DNA from: Sacculina carcini
Lineage: Eukaryota > Arthropoda > Thecostraca > Sacculinidae
DNA length: 64,000 bases
Direction of reading: 5' to 3'
NCBI GenBank assembly: GCA_916048095.2
Contig: OU696585.1
Location: 5,987,460 to 6,051,459, forward strand
Numbering within the stretch: the first letter of the stretch is position 1; each line of letters opens with the position of its first letter. The translations under genes and the position numbers were made by a program. The notes under the pieces were generated by a model, which made no database searches, was not told where the DNA came from, and was given only the letters and a program-made list of their open reading frames with translations. Shown one piece after another: positions 41,740 to 54,918 of the stretch.

Positions 41740-42570
41740 CTGAATTAAATGATGAAACTTATTATAATCAACGTAGTTCATTTATGGTAGGAAAAAGGTA
41801 ATATGTAAAAAATAATAACAAATTATACCACCTGTTGTTTTTTTGAAAACAGTCTCAGATTTAGCATAAAAACGGTTCTCAAACCCTGCTTTCTTACACA
41901 ATGATTAACTCAATAATTAAAATAAAAAGGTTAAATGCCTAAGTGACAGCTGCTACACGGGAAGAAGCCGAAGCTTATGAACACACAGGTGTGCCCCGTG
42001 CAGCTCGCTGCCACCGCAGAACCGACCCTCTCCACGGTCTCCACTCCACGACCCTCTATGGCGCCACAAGGAAGAGTGGACAAGCCACAAGACGTATTAG
42101 AGAGGGCCACCTCCCCAGAATGCATGACACAACACATGACTGATATCTGGTACCATCATTTACTGCTGGGTGGACAGGGGCTGTGGGATTGTAGAATTCA
42201 CCCAATGAAATTCTGCTCCGCCGGGTTTCGAACCACGGACCTCCCGCTTGTGAGGCGGTTGTGCTAACAACTACACCAAGGAGTCCACAAATTGAATTAA
42301 ATTGAATGCAAAACTTCATTGTACATAGAATTACCGCTCAGTACTGTGCAAGCAATGATATTAGGGCTTTCAGACACATTATAACAATTATATTGTGCGT
42401 ATTTAATGATAATTCAATTTGATTGGGTCACTAATAGCATGTATAACTCATGTGTTCATTTAACATCCCAAATATATCATTTCCATAATTTGAATTCTTT
42501 ACATGACTCTTAAAAAACCCAAAAAACGTGTTTCATGTCGCAGTTTTTTTGAGGTCGCATTTCTAGCTAT
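41740..42570 (-). repeat. Inverted copy of the AT-rich repeat from 2.3-4.1 kb, interrupted by a SINE
   Basis: On the minus strand, 42560-42470 matches the text near 3040-3130 (GAATTCAAATTATGGAAATG, ending GGGATGTTAA). 41925-41745 matches 3550-3720 (GAGTTAATCATTGTGTAAGA, GAACTACGTTGATTATAATA). As at 3130-3562, the material between is bordered by TTAA. Confidence 0.7.
41935..42286 (-). mobile_element. tRNA-Val-derived SINE
   Basis: The minus strand starts at 42286 with a tRNA-like head. A box: TGGTGTAGTTGTTAGCACA. Anticodon-loop text: CCTCACAAG, which reads CAC. B box: GGTTCGAAACC. The acceptor stem no longer pairs, so this is not a working tRNA gene. A unique body of about 280 bp follows, ending near GTCACTTAGGCATTTAACC and T-rich sequence. 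Polymerase III would transcribe it from the internal boxes. It sits inside the inverted repeat copy. Confidence 0.75.
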
Positions 42571-43198
<628 letters not shown>

Positions 43199-43199
43199 T

Positions 43200-45806
43200 A
43201 GCATTAAAACCCGCCCGTTGTGCGGAACAATTCATAAAAATATTGCAAATTAAAAATAAATAAGGCAAACTCATGAAAACCTTAGTCAATTAAAAAGTAT
43301 AAATTTCATTATTTTTAATTTTATTTTGACAAAATATTTTCACTCAGCCCGCCTCATATTTAAACCCGCCCGACGTGCGGAATAATTCAGAACTCGAACA
43401 CTATCCGTTCTGGTTCTTGAAGTCAAATCCATTAGTTTTGTATATCAATTCATTCTACACGGTGAAATTGAACGTTTTATTGCTGCCCGCGGGACATTTT
43501 TATTTCATAAAAATGAGCCATCGCTTCGTTTGCGTTTGAAGCCCCTGATCATTGAACCAGCGAACCATGAACCAGCGCAATTATGTCACCTCATATTCAA
43601 GCATACATACACAGACAGACAGATAATTTCTTCTTTATGTATATATATATATATATATATATATAGCATTAAAACCGCATTAAAACCCGCCCGTTGTGCG
43701 GAGCAATTCATAACATGAAATTCATATTCAATTCATAAAAAAAATATGGAAAAATAAAAATGAAATAGGGTACACTCATAAAAATATTAATCAATCGAAA
43801 ATTATAAGTTTAATTATTTTTATTTCGACAAAATATTTCCCCTCAGTCCGCCTGAGTCATATTTAAACCCGCCCGTCGTGCTGAATAATTCAGAACTCGA
43901 ACACGATACGTTCTGCATCTTGAAGTCAAATCCATTGGTTTTGTGTATGGACTAATTCTACAGGGTAAATTGAACGTTCTATTGTCTATAGTTGCTGCCC
44001 GCGGAGCATTTTTATTTTAAAAAAAAAACTTTTTTTTAAATGAACCATTTGAAAAAAATGAACTAAAAAATGGAAACACTTTTTTTAAACCCGCCCGTCG
44101 TGCGGAACAATTCATACAATAAAATTCATATTTGAAGTCAAATCCATTGGTTTTGTGTATGGATTAATTCTACAGGGAAAATTGAACGTTCTATTGTCTA
44201 TAGTTGCTGCCCGCAGAACATTTTTATTTGTAAAAAAATTACCTTTTTTTAAATGAACCATTTGAAAAAAATTATCTAAAACACTTTTTTAAACCCACCC
44301 GTCGTGCGGAACAATTCATACAATAAAATTCATATCAATTCCATAAAATATAATGAATACAAATTGAAAACCAAAAAATGTAACCTATAAATATCTTAAC
44401 CAATAGAAAAGTCTAAATGTGAATATTTTTGTTCTTATTTTGAGAAATATTATCCCTCAACCCGCCAGATATATAAATCTGCCCGTCGTGTGGTATAATT
44501 CAGAACACAAACACGAAACAAACAATGAAAGATGATGAAATCTTTTCATCAGAATGTTTCCAAACTATATAACAGAAGTTAGTCTATTTCACTTTTTCCG
44601 CTATAATATTTATTGTTAAAATTTATATATTTTCCGCTATCATTAAAACCCAATATAACCTGAGTCAAACCTACCCAACCCAACCCAATCATCCAATCTT
44701 GACCGCTCTCAGCCTAGTCTGAGGTGATTTAACTTATTAGTTTGTGATCACAAAATATACTGATGCGATCATAATTTGTAATCAGAAGACTGAGATTATC
44801 TACCCCAGGGGTCCCAAACACGCGGCCCACCAATACTTTTCTCTCAACCCGCCAATATAGTATCGGGACCAAACTGTAAGGCAGCTAAATTCACATTTGT
44901 TGCATATTGCGATATAATTATACACCATTATCATATTATCTCATAATTCCCGGTTAATGCTTCCACTAATGCATCATATTCATACAGTTGTTATTTTTTG
45001 GATTACACCGATATTACAGCCCTTGATATTACAGCCGATATTATATTATGCAATCTATATTCTGCTACGTATTATTACATATATCATAAGATCGCAAAAT
45101 ATATTTAAAGGTTCACATCATTCTCCAAAATCATTTGCTTAAGAGCTATCCTACTTTTATCGCTAGAATATTTACTGCTAGCAAAATATCATATACGTCG
45201 CTATCATTTAAACCCACTCTTTATAGATACATTTAATTCGCCCGTCGTGCGGAACAGTTTATAAAATATAATTAATATTCAATTCATAAAAAAATTAGAG
45301 CAAATTGAAAAAGAAAAACAAACCCACAGGAAAGTTTTAGCTAATATAAAAGTGTAAATGTAAAATTTATGTTTCAATTTAGAAAACATGTTTTTCCACA
45401 ACCCGCCTCATATTTAAAGCTGCCCGTCGTGCGGAATAATTCAGAACTCAAACACGAAACAAACACAAAGAAAATTGATGAAAAACGACCAATAGAAAAG
45501 TCAAATTTGTAAATTCTTGTTTTAATTATTGACGATGTTTTTCCCTCAACACTACTCAAATTCACACCCGTCCTTCGTGTGTAGTAATTCAGAGGTGTAA
45601 CACTATCAAAACAATGAAACATCTCTATAATTCCAGATTAATGCTTCCTCTGAAACAGCATATGCATATACTTGGCATTGCATGATATTACAACCCGTAT
45701 CCTTATGCAACTTAAGCGTATGCAACTTGAAATTAAACCAATTAAATTACACAGTAAAATTCAGTAGCTTACTTTGTTCCAAGTAGCATTTTACCCGCCC
45801 GTCGTG
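43200..45806 (-). repeat. Ladder of GC-rich 3'-end-like modules in the inverted arm
   Basis: The motif CCCGCCCGTCGTGCGGAA or close variants occurs near 43209, 43368, 43686, 43868, 44093, 44295, 44480, 45239, 45420, 45566 and 45791. It is often preceded by a second GC motif (CTCAACCCGCC) and followed by AATTCAGAACTC-like text. The modules diverge in length and sequence. Confidence 0.8.
44640..44700 (-). repeat. AACCC-type pentamer stretch
   Basis: CCTACCCAACCCAACCCAATC lies in the inverted arm and recurs, complemented, in B units near 53637-53660 and 60465-60488. It is short simple sequence. Confidence 0.5.
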
Positions 45807-45949
45807 CGGAACATTTGATGTGTAAATATTGAGTACAATAAAGACTTTCTATTCAGTATAGTGTAGCATTAATTAAACTGTACGCAAAAAAAACACACCA
45901 TCCATGCTTGGAGATAATATGATGCATTCTTAATTGTGATTGGGCTTCA

Positions 45950-47420
45950 GTGAAATTTAATCGGTGTATATTCTTGTGTAATCGCAAGTGCGCATAATAG
46001 CTGTCAAATTGGCAATATGTCCTTTTGACTTTACACCGCCGTAACTTCCTTCAGATACCCTTTGGAAAATTACAAATTATACCGTATTGTAGAAAACATG
46101 ATTTCTAGCACGATGGTATAATTTATTTTTATGTATAACAAATAGTTACTATGAAATAGTAGAAAAATAAATTAATTTTAGTCGCCCGGTGTTCAAGTGT
46201 AATTTTGGATGTATTTGAGAATTTTGCCAATTTTACACGTTTTTTGTACCATTTGTGGGTATAAATTATAGCTTATATTGTAGAACACAAAGTTCTCTAC
46301 ACAGTAGTATATTCCTGTGTAATCGCAAGTGCGTAAATTGTGATTGGACTTCAGTGAAATTAAATCAGTGTATATTCATGTGTAATCGCAAGTGCGCATA
46401 ATAGCTGTCAAATTGGCAACATGACATTTTGACTTTACATCGCCGTAACTTCCTTTAGATACACTTTGGAAAATTAAAAATTATACCGTATTGTAGAAAA
46501 CAAAATTTCTAGCACGATGGTATAATTTATTTTCATGTATAACAAATAGTTACTGATAAATAGTAGAAAAATGAATTAATTTTAGTCGCCCGTTGTTCAA
46601 GTGTAATTTTGGATGTATTTGCGAATTTTGCCAATTTTACACGTTTTTGTATCATTTGTGGGTATAAATTATAACTTATCTTGTAGAACACAAAATTATC
46701 TACACAGTAGTATATTCCTGTGTAATCGCAAGTGCGCATAATAGCTGTCAAATTGGCAATATGTCCTTTTGACTTTACACCGCCGTAACTTCCTTTAGAT
46801 ACACTTTGGAAAATTACAAATTATACCGTATTGTAGAAAACAAAATTTCTAGCACGATGGTATAATTTATTTTTATGCATAACAAATAGTTACTGAGAAA
46901 TATTAGAAAAATGAATTAATTTTAGTCGCCCGGTGTTCTAGTGTAATTTTGGATGTATTTGAGAATTTTGCCAATTTTACACGTTTTTTTGTATCATTTG
47001 TGGGTATAAATTATAGCTTATATTGTAGAACACAAACTTCTCTACACAGTAGTATATTCCAGTGTAATCGCAAGTGCGCATAATAGCTGTCAAATTGGCA
47101 ATATGTCCGTTTGATTTTACACCCCCGTAACGTCCTTCAGATACACTTTGGAAAATTACAAATTATACCGTATTGTAGAAAACAAAATTTCTAGCACGAT
47201 GGTATAATTTATTGCAATGTGTGACAAATAGTTCCTGAGACATGGGTAGAAAAATGAATTAATTTTAATCACCCGGTGTTCAAGTGTAATTTTGGATGTA
47301 TTTGAGAATTTTGCCAATTGTACACGTTTTTTGTATCATTTGTGGGTATAAATTATAACTTTTCTTGTAGAACACAAAATTATCTACACAATAGTATAAT
47401 TTTTATAGCTGTACCATTGC
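45950..47420 (-). repeat. Satellite-like monomers of the inverted arm
   Basis: Four to five diverged monomers, about 340 or 405 bp apart, each containing GTGTAATCGCAAGTGCGCAT, CGCCGTAACTTCC, a TATACC...GGTATA hairpin and a GTAGAA...TTCTAC hairpin. Confidence 0.8.
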
Positions 47421-48063
47421 TGGTTTATGAGGAATAGATAGCGGAATATTGACCAAAATATTCACGTTTTTTGTGCTAATTTTGCCTTTTTGCTTTTTTG
47501 TCATTTACACTTCACACCGCCGTAACTTTTGTTTAATACACTTTCGAAAATTAAAAATTATGCCGTGTTGTAGCAAACAAAATTCCCAGCATGATGGTAT
47601 TATTTATTTAGATGTGTGATTATTAGTTTTTGAGAAATAGAGAAAAAAGTATAGAAAATCGGACGCGTGGAGTTTAAATAAAATTTTGAATGTAGATTGA
47701 TTGTTTTCCATTTTACATGTTTTATATTTAATTTTTGGGTAGAAATTTTAATTCGTTGAGTAGAACAGAAAATTTTCTACACAGTGGTATAATTTTTATA
47801 GTTGTACTATTGCTGGTTTAGGAGGAGTAGTCTTCAGAAAATTTACCAAAATTTTCGCATTTTTCAGGGTTCATTTCGTCTTTTCACCGCTATAACTTTT
47901 TTTGATTTCATTTTTGAAATTTAAAATTTAATCTAAAGTGTAGACAAGAAAATTTCCAACGTGATGGTATAAATTTTGAGCGGTTAGGCCAAGTGGTGGC
48001 CGAATAATAGCTGATGGAAAATGGACCAAGGAGGGTCGAACAGACACACAGACACACACACAC

Positions 48064-48117
48064 AGAGGATCTCTTTTATATATATATATACATCTATATA
48101 TATAAAAGAGATCCTCT
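48064..48117. repeat. Palindromic junction between inverted arm and tandem array
   Basis: GAGGATCTCTTTTATATATA on the left mirrors TATATATAAAAGAGATCCTC on the right, with the axis near 48090 and only two mismatched positions in the TA centre. Two element starts meet head to head here. Confidence 0.9.
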
Positions 48118-50755
48118 GTGTGTCTGTCTGTGTGTCTGTCTGTCTGTGTGTCTGTTCGACCCTCCTTGGTCCATTTTCTATCAGCTATTATTCGGCCACC
48201 ACTCAGCCTACCCGCTAACAATTTATACCATCACGTTGGAAATTTTCTTGTCTACACTTTAGATTAAATTTTAAATTTCAAAAATGAAATCAAAAAAAGT
48301 TATAGCGGTGAAAAGACAAAATGAACCCTGAAAAATGCGAAAATTGTGGTCAATGCTCTGCCATCTACTCCTCATAAACCAGAAATGGTACAGCCAAACA
48401 GATTATACCACTGTGTAGAGAATTTTCTGTTCTACAAGATAGGCTAAAATTAATATCCAAAAATTAGATATAAAATATGTAAAAATGACAAAATTTCAGT
48501 CTACATTCAAAATTATATTTAAGCTCGACGCGTCCGATTTTCTGTACTTTTTTCTCTATTTCTCAGCCACTAAACATCACACATCTAAATAAATATTACC
48601 ATCATGCTGGGAATTTTGTTTTCTACAGCACGGTATAAATTTTAATTTTCCAGAGCGTATTAAGAAAAAGTTACGGCGGTGTGAAGTCAAAATGACAAAG
48701 TCAAAAAGGCACTGAAAAACGCGAATATTTTGGTCAATATTCCGCTATCTATTCCTCTTAAACCAGCAGAGTTACAGTTATAAAAATTATACTATTGTGT
48801 AGAAAATTTTGTGTTCTACAAGAAACGCTATAATTTATACCCACAAATGATACAAAAAACGTGTAAAATTGGAAAAATTCTCAAATACATCCAAAATTAC
48901 ACTTGAACACCGTGCGACTAAAATTAATTCATTTTTCTACCTTTTTCTCAAGAACTATTTGTTACACATAAAAATAAATTATACCATTGTGCTGGAAAGT
49001 TTGTTTTCTACAATACGGTATAATTCTTAATTTTCCAAAGTGTATCTGAAGGAAGTTACGGCGGTGTAAAGTCAAATGGACATATTGCCAATTTGACAGC
49101 TATTATGCGCACTTGCGATTACACAGGAATATACTACTGTGTAGAAAATTTTGTGTTCTACAAGAAAATGTATAATTTATACCCACAAATGATACAAAAA
49201 ACGTGTAAAATTGGCAAAATTCTCAAATACATCCAAAATTACACTTGAACACCGGGTGACTAAAATTAATTCATTTTTCTACCCATTTCTCAGGAACTGT
49301 TTGTCATACATTAAAATTAATTATACCATCGTGCTAGAAATTTTGTTTTCTACAATACGGTATAATTTTTAATTTTCCAAAGTGTATCTGAAGGAAGTTA
49401 CGGCGGTGTAAAGTCAAATTGCCATGTTGCCAATTTGACAGCTATTATGCGCACTTGCGATTACACATGAATATACACTGATTTAATTTCACTGAAGTCC
49501 AATCATAATTTACGCACTTGCGATTACACAGGAATATACTACTGTGTAGATAATTTTGTGTTCTACAAGATAAGCTATAATTTATACCCACAAATGATAC
49601 AAAAAACGTGTAAAATTGGCAAAATTCTCAAATACATCCAAAATTTCACTTGAACACCGGCCGAATAAAATTAATTAATTTTTCTACTATTTCTCAGTAA
49701 CTATTTGTTAAACATAAAAATAAATTATACCATCGTGCTAGAAATCTTGTTTTCTACAATACGGTATAATTTGTAATTTTACAAAGTGTATCTGAAGGAA
49801 GTTACGGCGGTGTAAAGTCAAATTATCATGTTGCCAATTTGACAGCTATTATGCGCACTTGCGATTACACAGGAATATACACCGATTAAATTTCACTGAA
49901 GCCCAATCACAATTAAGAATTCATCATATTATCTCCAAGCATGGATGGTGTGGTTTTATTGCGTACAGTTTAATTAATGCTACACTATACTGAATATAAA
50001 GGCTTTATTGTCCTCAATAACGGAATATACTACTGTGTAGAAAATTTTGTGTTCTACAAGAAAAGGTATAATTTATACCCACAAATGATACAAAAAACGT
50101 GTAAAATTGGCAAAATTCTCAAATACATCCAAAATTACACTTGAGCACCGGGTGACTAAAATTTATTCATTTTTCTACCTATTTCTCAAAAACTAATTGT
50201 GACACATTAAAATGAATTATACCATCGTGCTAGAAATTTTGGTTTCTACAATACGGTATAATTCTTAAATATCCAAAGTGTATCTGAAGGAAGTTACGGC
50301 GGTGTAAAGTCAAAATGTCATGTTGCCAATTTGACAGCTATTATGCGCACTGGCGATTACACATGAATATACACTGATTTAATTTCACTGAAGTCTAATC
50401 ACAATTTACGCACTTGCGATTACTCAGGAACATGCTACTGTGTAGAGAATTTTGTGTTCTACAAGATAAGCTATAATTTATACCCACAAATGATACAAAA
50501 AACGTGTAAAATTGGCAAAATTCTCAAATCCATCCAAAATTACACTTGAACACCGGGCGACTAAAATTAATTCATTTTTCTACCTATTTCTCAGGAACTG
50601 TTTGTCATACATTAAAATTAATTATACCATCGTGCTAGAAATTTTGTTTTCTACAACACGGTATTATTCTTAATTTTCCAAAGTGTATCTGAATTTTCCA
50701 AAGTGTATCTGAAGTGTTATGAATTGCTCCGCACAACGGGCGGGTTTTAATGCTA
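48093..50755 (+). mobile_element. Helitron-like unit A1 (2.67 kb)
   Basis: Starts A/TCTATATATATAAAAGAG and ends CGCACAACGGGCGGGTTTTA then ATGCTA, followed by TA repeats. It contains five or six satellite monomers and no protein gene. Near 50020 the sequence jumps from the text that precedes the hairpin ladder in unit B straight back into a monomer, so A looks like a shortened, rearranged B. It is nearly identical to 54919-57581. Confidence 0.65.
48780..50690 (+). repeat. Satellite-like monomers in unit A1, repeated in every unit
   Basis: CACTTGAACACCG-type landmarks fall near 48901, 49242, 49647, 50140 and 50545, giving spacings of about 341, 405, 493 and 405 bp. Each monomer holds two imperfect hairpins: TATACC...TAGAAA...TTTCTA...GGTATA and a GTAGAA...TTCTAC stem. 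Confidence 0.8.
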
Positions 50756-50765
50756 TATATATATA

Positions 50766-53700
50766 TCTATATATATAAAAGAGATCCTCTGTGTGTCTGT
50801 CTGTGTGTGTGTGTGTGTGTCTGTGTGTGTGTTCGACCCTCCTTGGTCCATTTTCTATCAGCTATTATTCGGCCACCACTCAGCCTACCCGCTAACAATT
50901 TATACCATCACGTTGGAAATTTTCTTGTCTACACTTTAGATTAAATTTTAAATTTCAAAAATGAAATCAAAAAAAGTTATAGCGGTGAAAAGACAAAATG
51001 AACCCTGAAAAATGCGAAAATTGTGGTCAATGCTCTGCCATCTACTCCTCATAAACCAGAAATGGTACAGCCAAACAGATTATACCACTGTGTAGAGAAT
51101 TTTCTGTTCTACAAGATAGGTTATAATTCATATACAAAAATAGAACATAAAAGATGTAAACATGACAAAATTTCAATCTATATTCAAAATTATATTTAAA
51201 CTCCACGCGTCCGATTTTCTATACTTTCTTCTCTATTTATCAAAAACTAATTATCACACAACTAAATAAATAATGCCATCATGCTGGGAATTTTGTTTGC
51301 TACAACACGGTATAATTTTTAATTTTCCAAAGTTTATTAAAAAAAAGTTACGGCGGTGTGAAGTGTAAATGACAAAGTCAAAAAGGCATAATTATCGCAC
51401 AAAAACGTGAATATTTTGGTCAATATTCCGCTATCTATTCCTCATAAACCAGCAATGGTACAGCTATAAAAATTATACTATTGTGTAGATAATTTTGTGT
51501 TCTACAAGAAAAGTTATAATTTATACCCACAAATGATACAAAAAATGTGTAAAATTGGCAAAATTGTCAAATACATCCAAAATTACACTTGATCACCGGG
51601 CGCCTAAATTAATTCATTTTTCTACCTATTTCTCAGGAACTATTTGTCACACATTAAAATAAATTATATCATCGTGCTGGAAATTGTATTTTTTAAAATG
51701 CGGTATAATTTTTAATTTTCCAAAGTGTATCTGAAGGAAGTTACGGCGGTGTAAAGTCAAAAGGACATATTGCCAATTTGACAGCTATTTTTCGCACTTG
51801 CGATTACACAGGAATATACTACTGTGTAGAGAATTTTGTGTTCTACAAGAAAAGGTGTAATTTATACCCACAAATGATACAAAAAACGTGTAAAATTGGC
51901 AAAATTCTCAAATACATCCAAAATTACACTTGAACACCGGGTGACTACAATTTATTCATTTTTATACCCATTTCTCAGCAACTGTTTGTCACACCTTAAA
52001 ATTAATTATACCATCGTGCTAGAAATTTTGTTTCCTACAGTACGGTATAATTATTAATTTTCCAAAGTGTATCTGAACGAAGTTACGACGGTGTAAGGTC
52101 AAAATGTCATGTTGCCAATTTGACAGCTATTATGCGTACTTGCGATTACACATGAATATACACTGATTAAATTTCACTGGAGTCCAATCACAATTTACGC
52201 ACTTGCGATTACACAGGAATATACTACTGTGTAGAGAATTTTGTGTTCTACAAGATAAGCTATAATTTATACCCACAAATGATACAAAAAACGTGTAAAA
52301 TTGGCAAAATTCTCAAATACATCCAAAATTACACTTGAACACCGGGCGACTAAAATTAATTCATTTTTCTACTATTTCTCAGTAACTATTTGTTACACAT
52401 AAAAATAAATTATACCATCGTTCTAGAAATCTTGTCTTCTACAATACGGTATAATTTGTAATTTTTCAAAGGGTATCTGAAGGAAGTTACGGCGGTGTAA
52501 AGTCAAAAGGACATATTGCCAATTTGACAGCTATTATGCGTACTTGCGATTACACAGGAATATACACCGATTAAATTTCACTGAAGCCCAATCACAATTA
52601 AGAATGCATCATATTATCTCCAAGCATGGATGGTGTGGTTTTATTGCGTACAGTTTAATTAATGCTACACTCTACTGAATATAAAGGCTTTATTGTCCTC
52701 AATAACGTTCCGCACGACGGGCGGGTAAAATGCTATTGGGAACAAAGTAAACTACTGAATTTAACTGTGTAATTTAATTGGTTTAATTTCAAGTTGCATA
52801 AGCATAAGTTGCATAAGGATATGGGTTGCAATATCATGTAATGCCAACTTATGCTGTTTTAGCGGAAGCATTAACCTGGAATTATAGAGATGACAGAAGG
52901 TTGCATTGTTTTGATAGTGTTGTGGAAAAACATGTTTTCTAAATTGAAACATAAATTTCACATTTAGACTTTTAGATTAGCTATAACTTTCCTGTGGGTT
53001 TGTTTTACTTTTTCAATTTGCACTAATTTTTTTATGAATTGAATATTAATTATATTTTATGAACTGTTCCGCACGACGGGCGAATTAAATGTATCTATAA
53101 AGAGTGGGTTTAAATGATAGCGAGGTATATGATATTTTGCTAGCAGTAAATATTCTAGCGATAAAAGTAGAATAGCTCTTAAGCAAATGATTTTGGAGAA
53201 TGATGTGAACCTTTAAATATATTTTGCGATCTGATGATATATGTATTAGGAATAATACGTAGCAGAATATAGATTGCATAATATAATATCGGCTGTAATA
53301 CCAAGGGCTGCATTATCGATGTAATCCAAAAAATAACAACTGTATGAATATGATGCATTAGTGGAAGCATTAACCGGGAATTATGAGATAATATGATAAT
53401 GGTGTAAAATTATATCGCATTATGCAACAAATGTGAATTTAGCTACCTTACAGTTTGGTCCCGATACTATATTGGCGGGTTGAGAGAAAAGTATTGGTGG
53501 GCCGCGTGTTTGGGACCCCTGGGGTAGATAATCTCAGTCTTCTGATTACAAATTATGATCGCATCAGTATATTTTGTGATCACAAACTAATAAGTTAAAT
53601 CACCTCAGACTAGGCTGAGAGCGGTCAAGATTGAATGGTTGGGTTGGGTTGGGTAGGTTTGACTGAGGTTATATTGGGTTTTAATGATAGCGGAAAATAT

Positions 53701-54916
53701 ATAAATTTTAACAATAAATATTATAGCGGTAAAAGTGAAATAGTACTTAAGCAAATGATATTGGGGAATGATGTTAAGTAATAAATATAGTTTGGAAACA
53801 GTCTGATGAAAAGATTTCATCATCTTTCATTGTTTGTTTCGTGTTTGTGTTCTGAATTATACCACACGACGGGCAGATTTATATATCAGGCGGGTTGAGG
53901 GATAATATTTGTCAAAATAAGAACAAAAATATTCACATTTAGACTTTTCTATTGGTTAAGATATTTATAGGTTACATTTTTTGCTTTTCGATTTGTATTC
54001 ATTATATTTTATGGATTTGATATGAATTTTATTGTATGAATTGTTCCGCACGACGGGTGGGTTTAAAAAAGTGTTTTTAGATCATTTTTTCAAATGGTTC
54101 ATTTAAAAAAAGGTTTTTTTTTTAAAAATAAAAATGTTCCGCGGGCAGCAACTATAGACAATAGAACGTTCAATTTACCCTGTAGAATTAATCCATACAC
54201 AAAACCAATGGATTTGACTTCAAGATGCAGAACGGATCGTGTTCGAGTTCTGAATTATTCAGCACGACGGGCGGGTTTAAAAATGACTCAGGCGGACTGA
54301 GGGGAAATATTGTGTCGAAATAAAAATAATTAAACTTATAATTTTCAATTGATTAATATTTTTATGAGTGTACCCTATTTCATTTTTATTTTTCCATATT
54401 TTTTATGAATTGAATATGAATTTCATGTTATGAATTGCTCCGCACAACTGGCGGGTTTTAATGCTATATATATACATAAAGAAGAAATTATCTGTCTGTC
54501 TGTGTATGTATGCTTGAATATGAGGTGACATAATTGCGCTGGTTCATGGTTCGCTGGTTCAATGATCAGGGGCTTCAAACGCAAACGAAGCGATGGCTCA
54601 TTTTTATGAAATACAAATGTCCCGCGGGCAGCAATAAAACGTTCAATTTCACCGTGTAGAATGAATTCATATACAAAACTAATGGATTTGACTTCAAGAA
54701 CCAGAACGGATGGTGTTCGAGTTCTGAATTATTCCGCACGTCGGCCGGGTTTAAATATGAGGCGGGCTGAGTGAAAATATTTTGTCAAAATGTAAATTAA
54801 AAATAATGAAATTTAGACTTTTTAATTGATTAAGGTTTTTATGAGTTTGCCTTATTTATTTTTAATTTGCAATATTTTTATGAATTCTTCCGCACAACGG
54901 GCGGGTTTTAATGCTA
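50766..54916 (+). mobile_element. Helitron-like unit B1 (4.15 kb)
   Basis: Same start and end motifs as unit A. The first half has satellite monomers. From about 52700 it has a ladder of GC-rich hairpin modules at roughly 52706, 53068, 53870, 54045, 54260, 54438, 54736 and 54888, and a hAT-like CAGGGGTCCCAAAC motif (complement at 53509-53522). An internal GGGTTTTAATGCTATATATA near 54455 looks like a buried older end. No coding sequence. Confidence 0.65.
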
Positions 54917-54918
54917 TA

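Noticed and set aside
42220-42286. Functional tRNA-Val gene
   Set aside because: The acceptor stem does not pair and a SINE body follows, so it is a SINE head.
47928-48262. Open frames with TDTQTDRHTDRHT and similar text at every unit start (also 54862-55047, 61689-61874)
   Set aside because: They come from the CTGTGTGTCTG simple sequence at the Helitron-like starts. They do not resemble Rep or helicase.
52761-53823. Short open frames of 60-72 codons repeated exactly 6828 bases apart
   Set aside because: They recur only because the whole unit is duplicated. No family resemblance or coding bias is visible.
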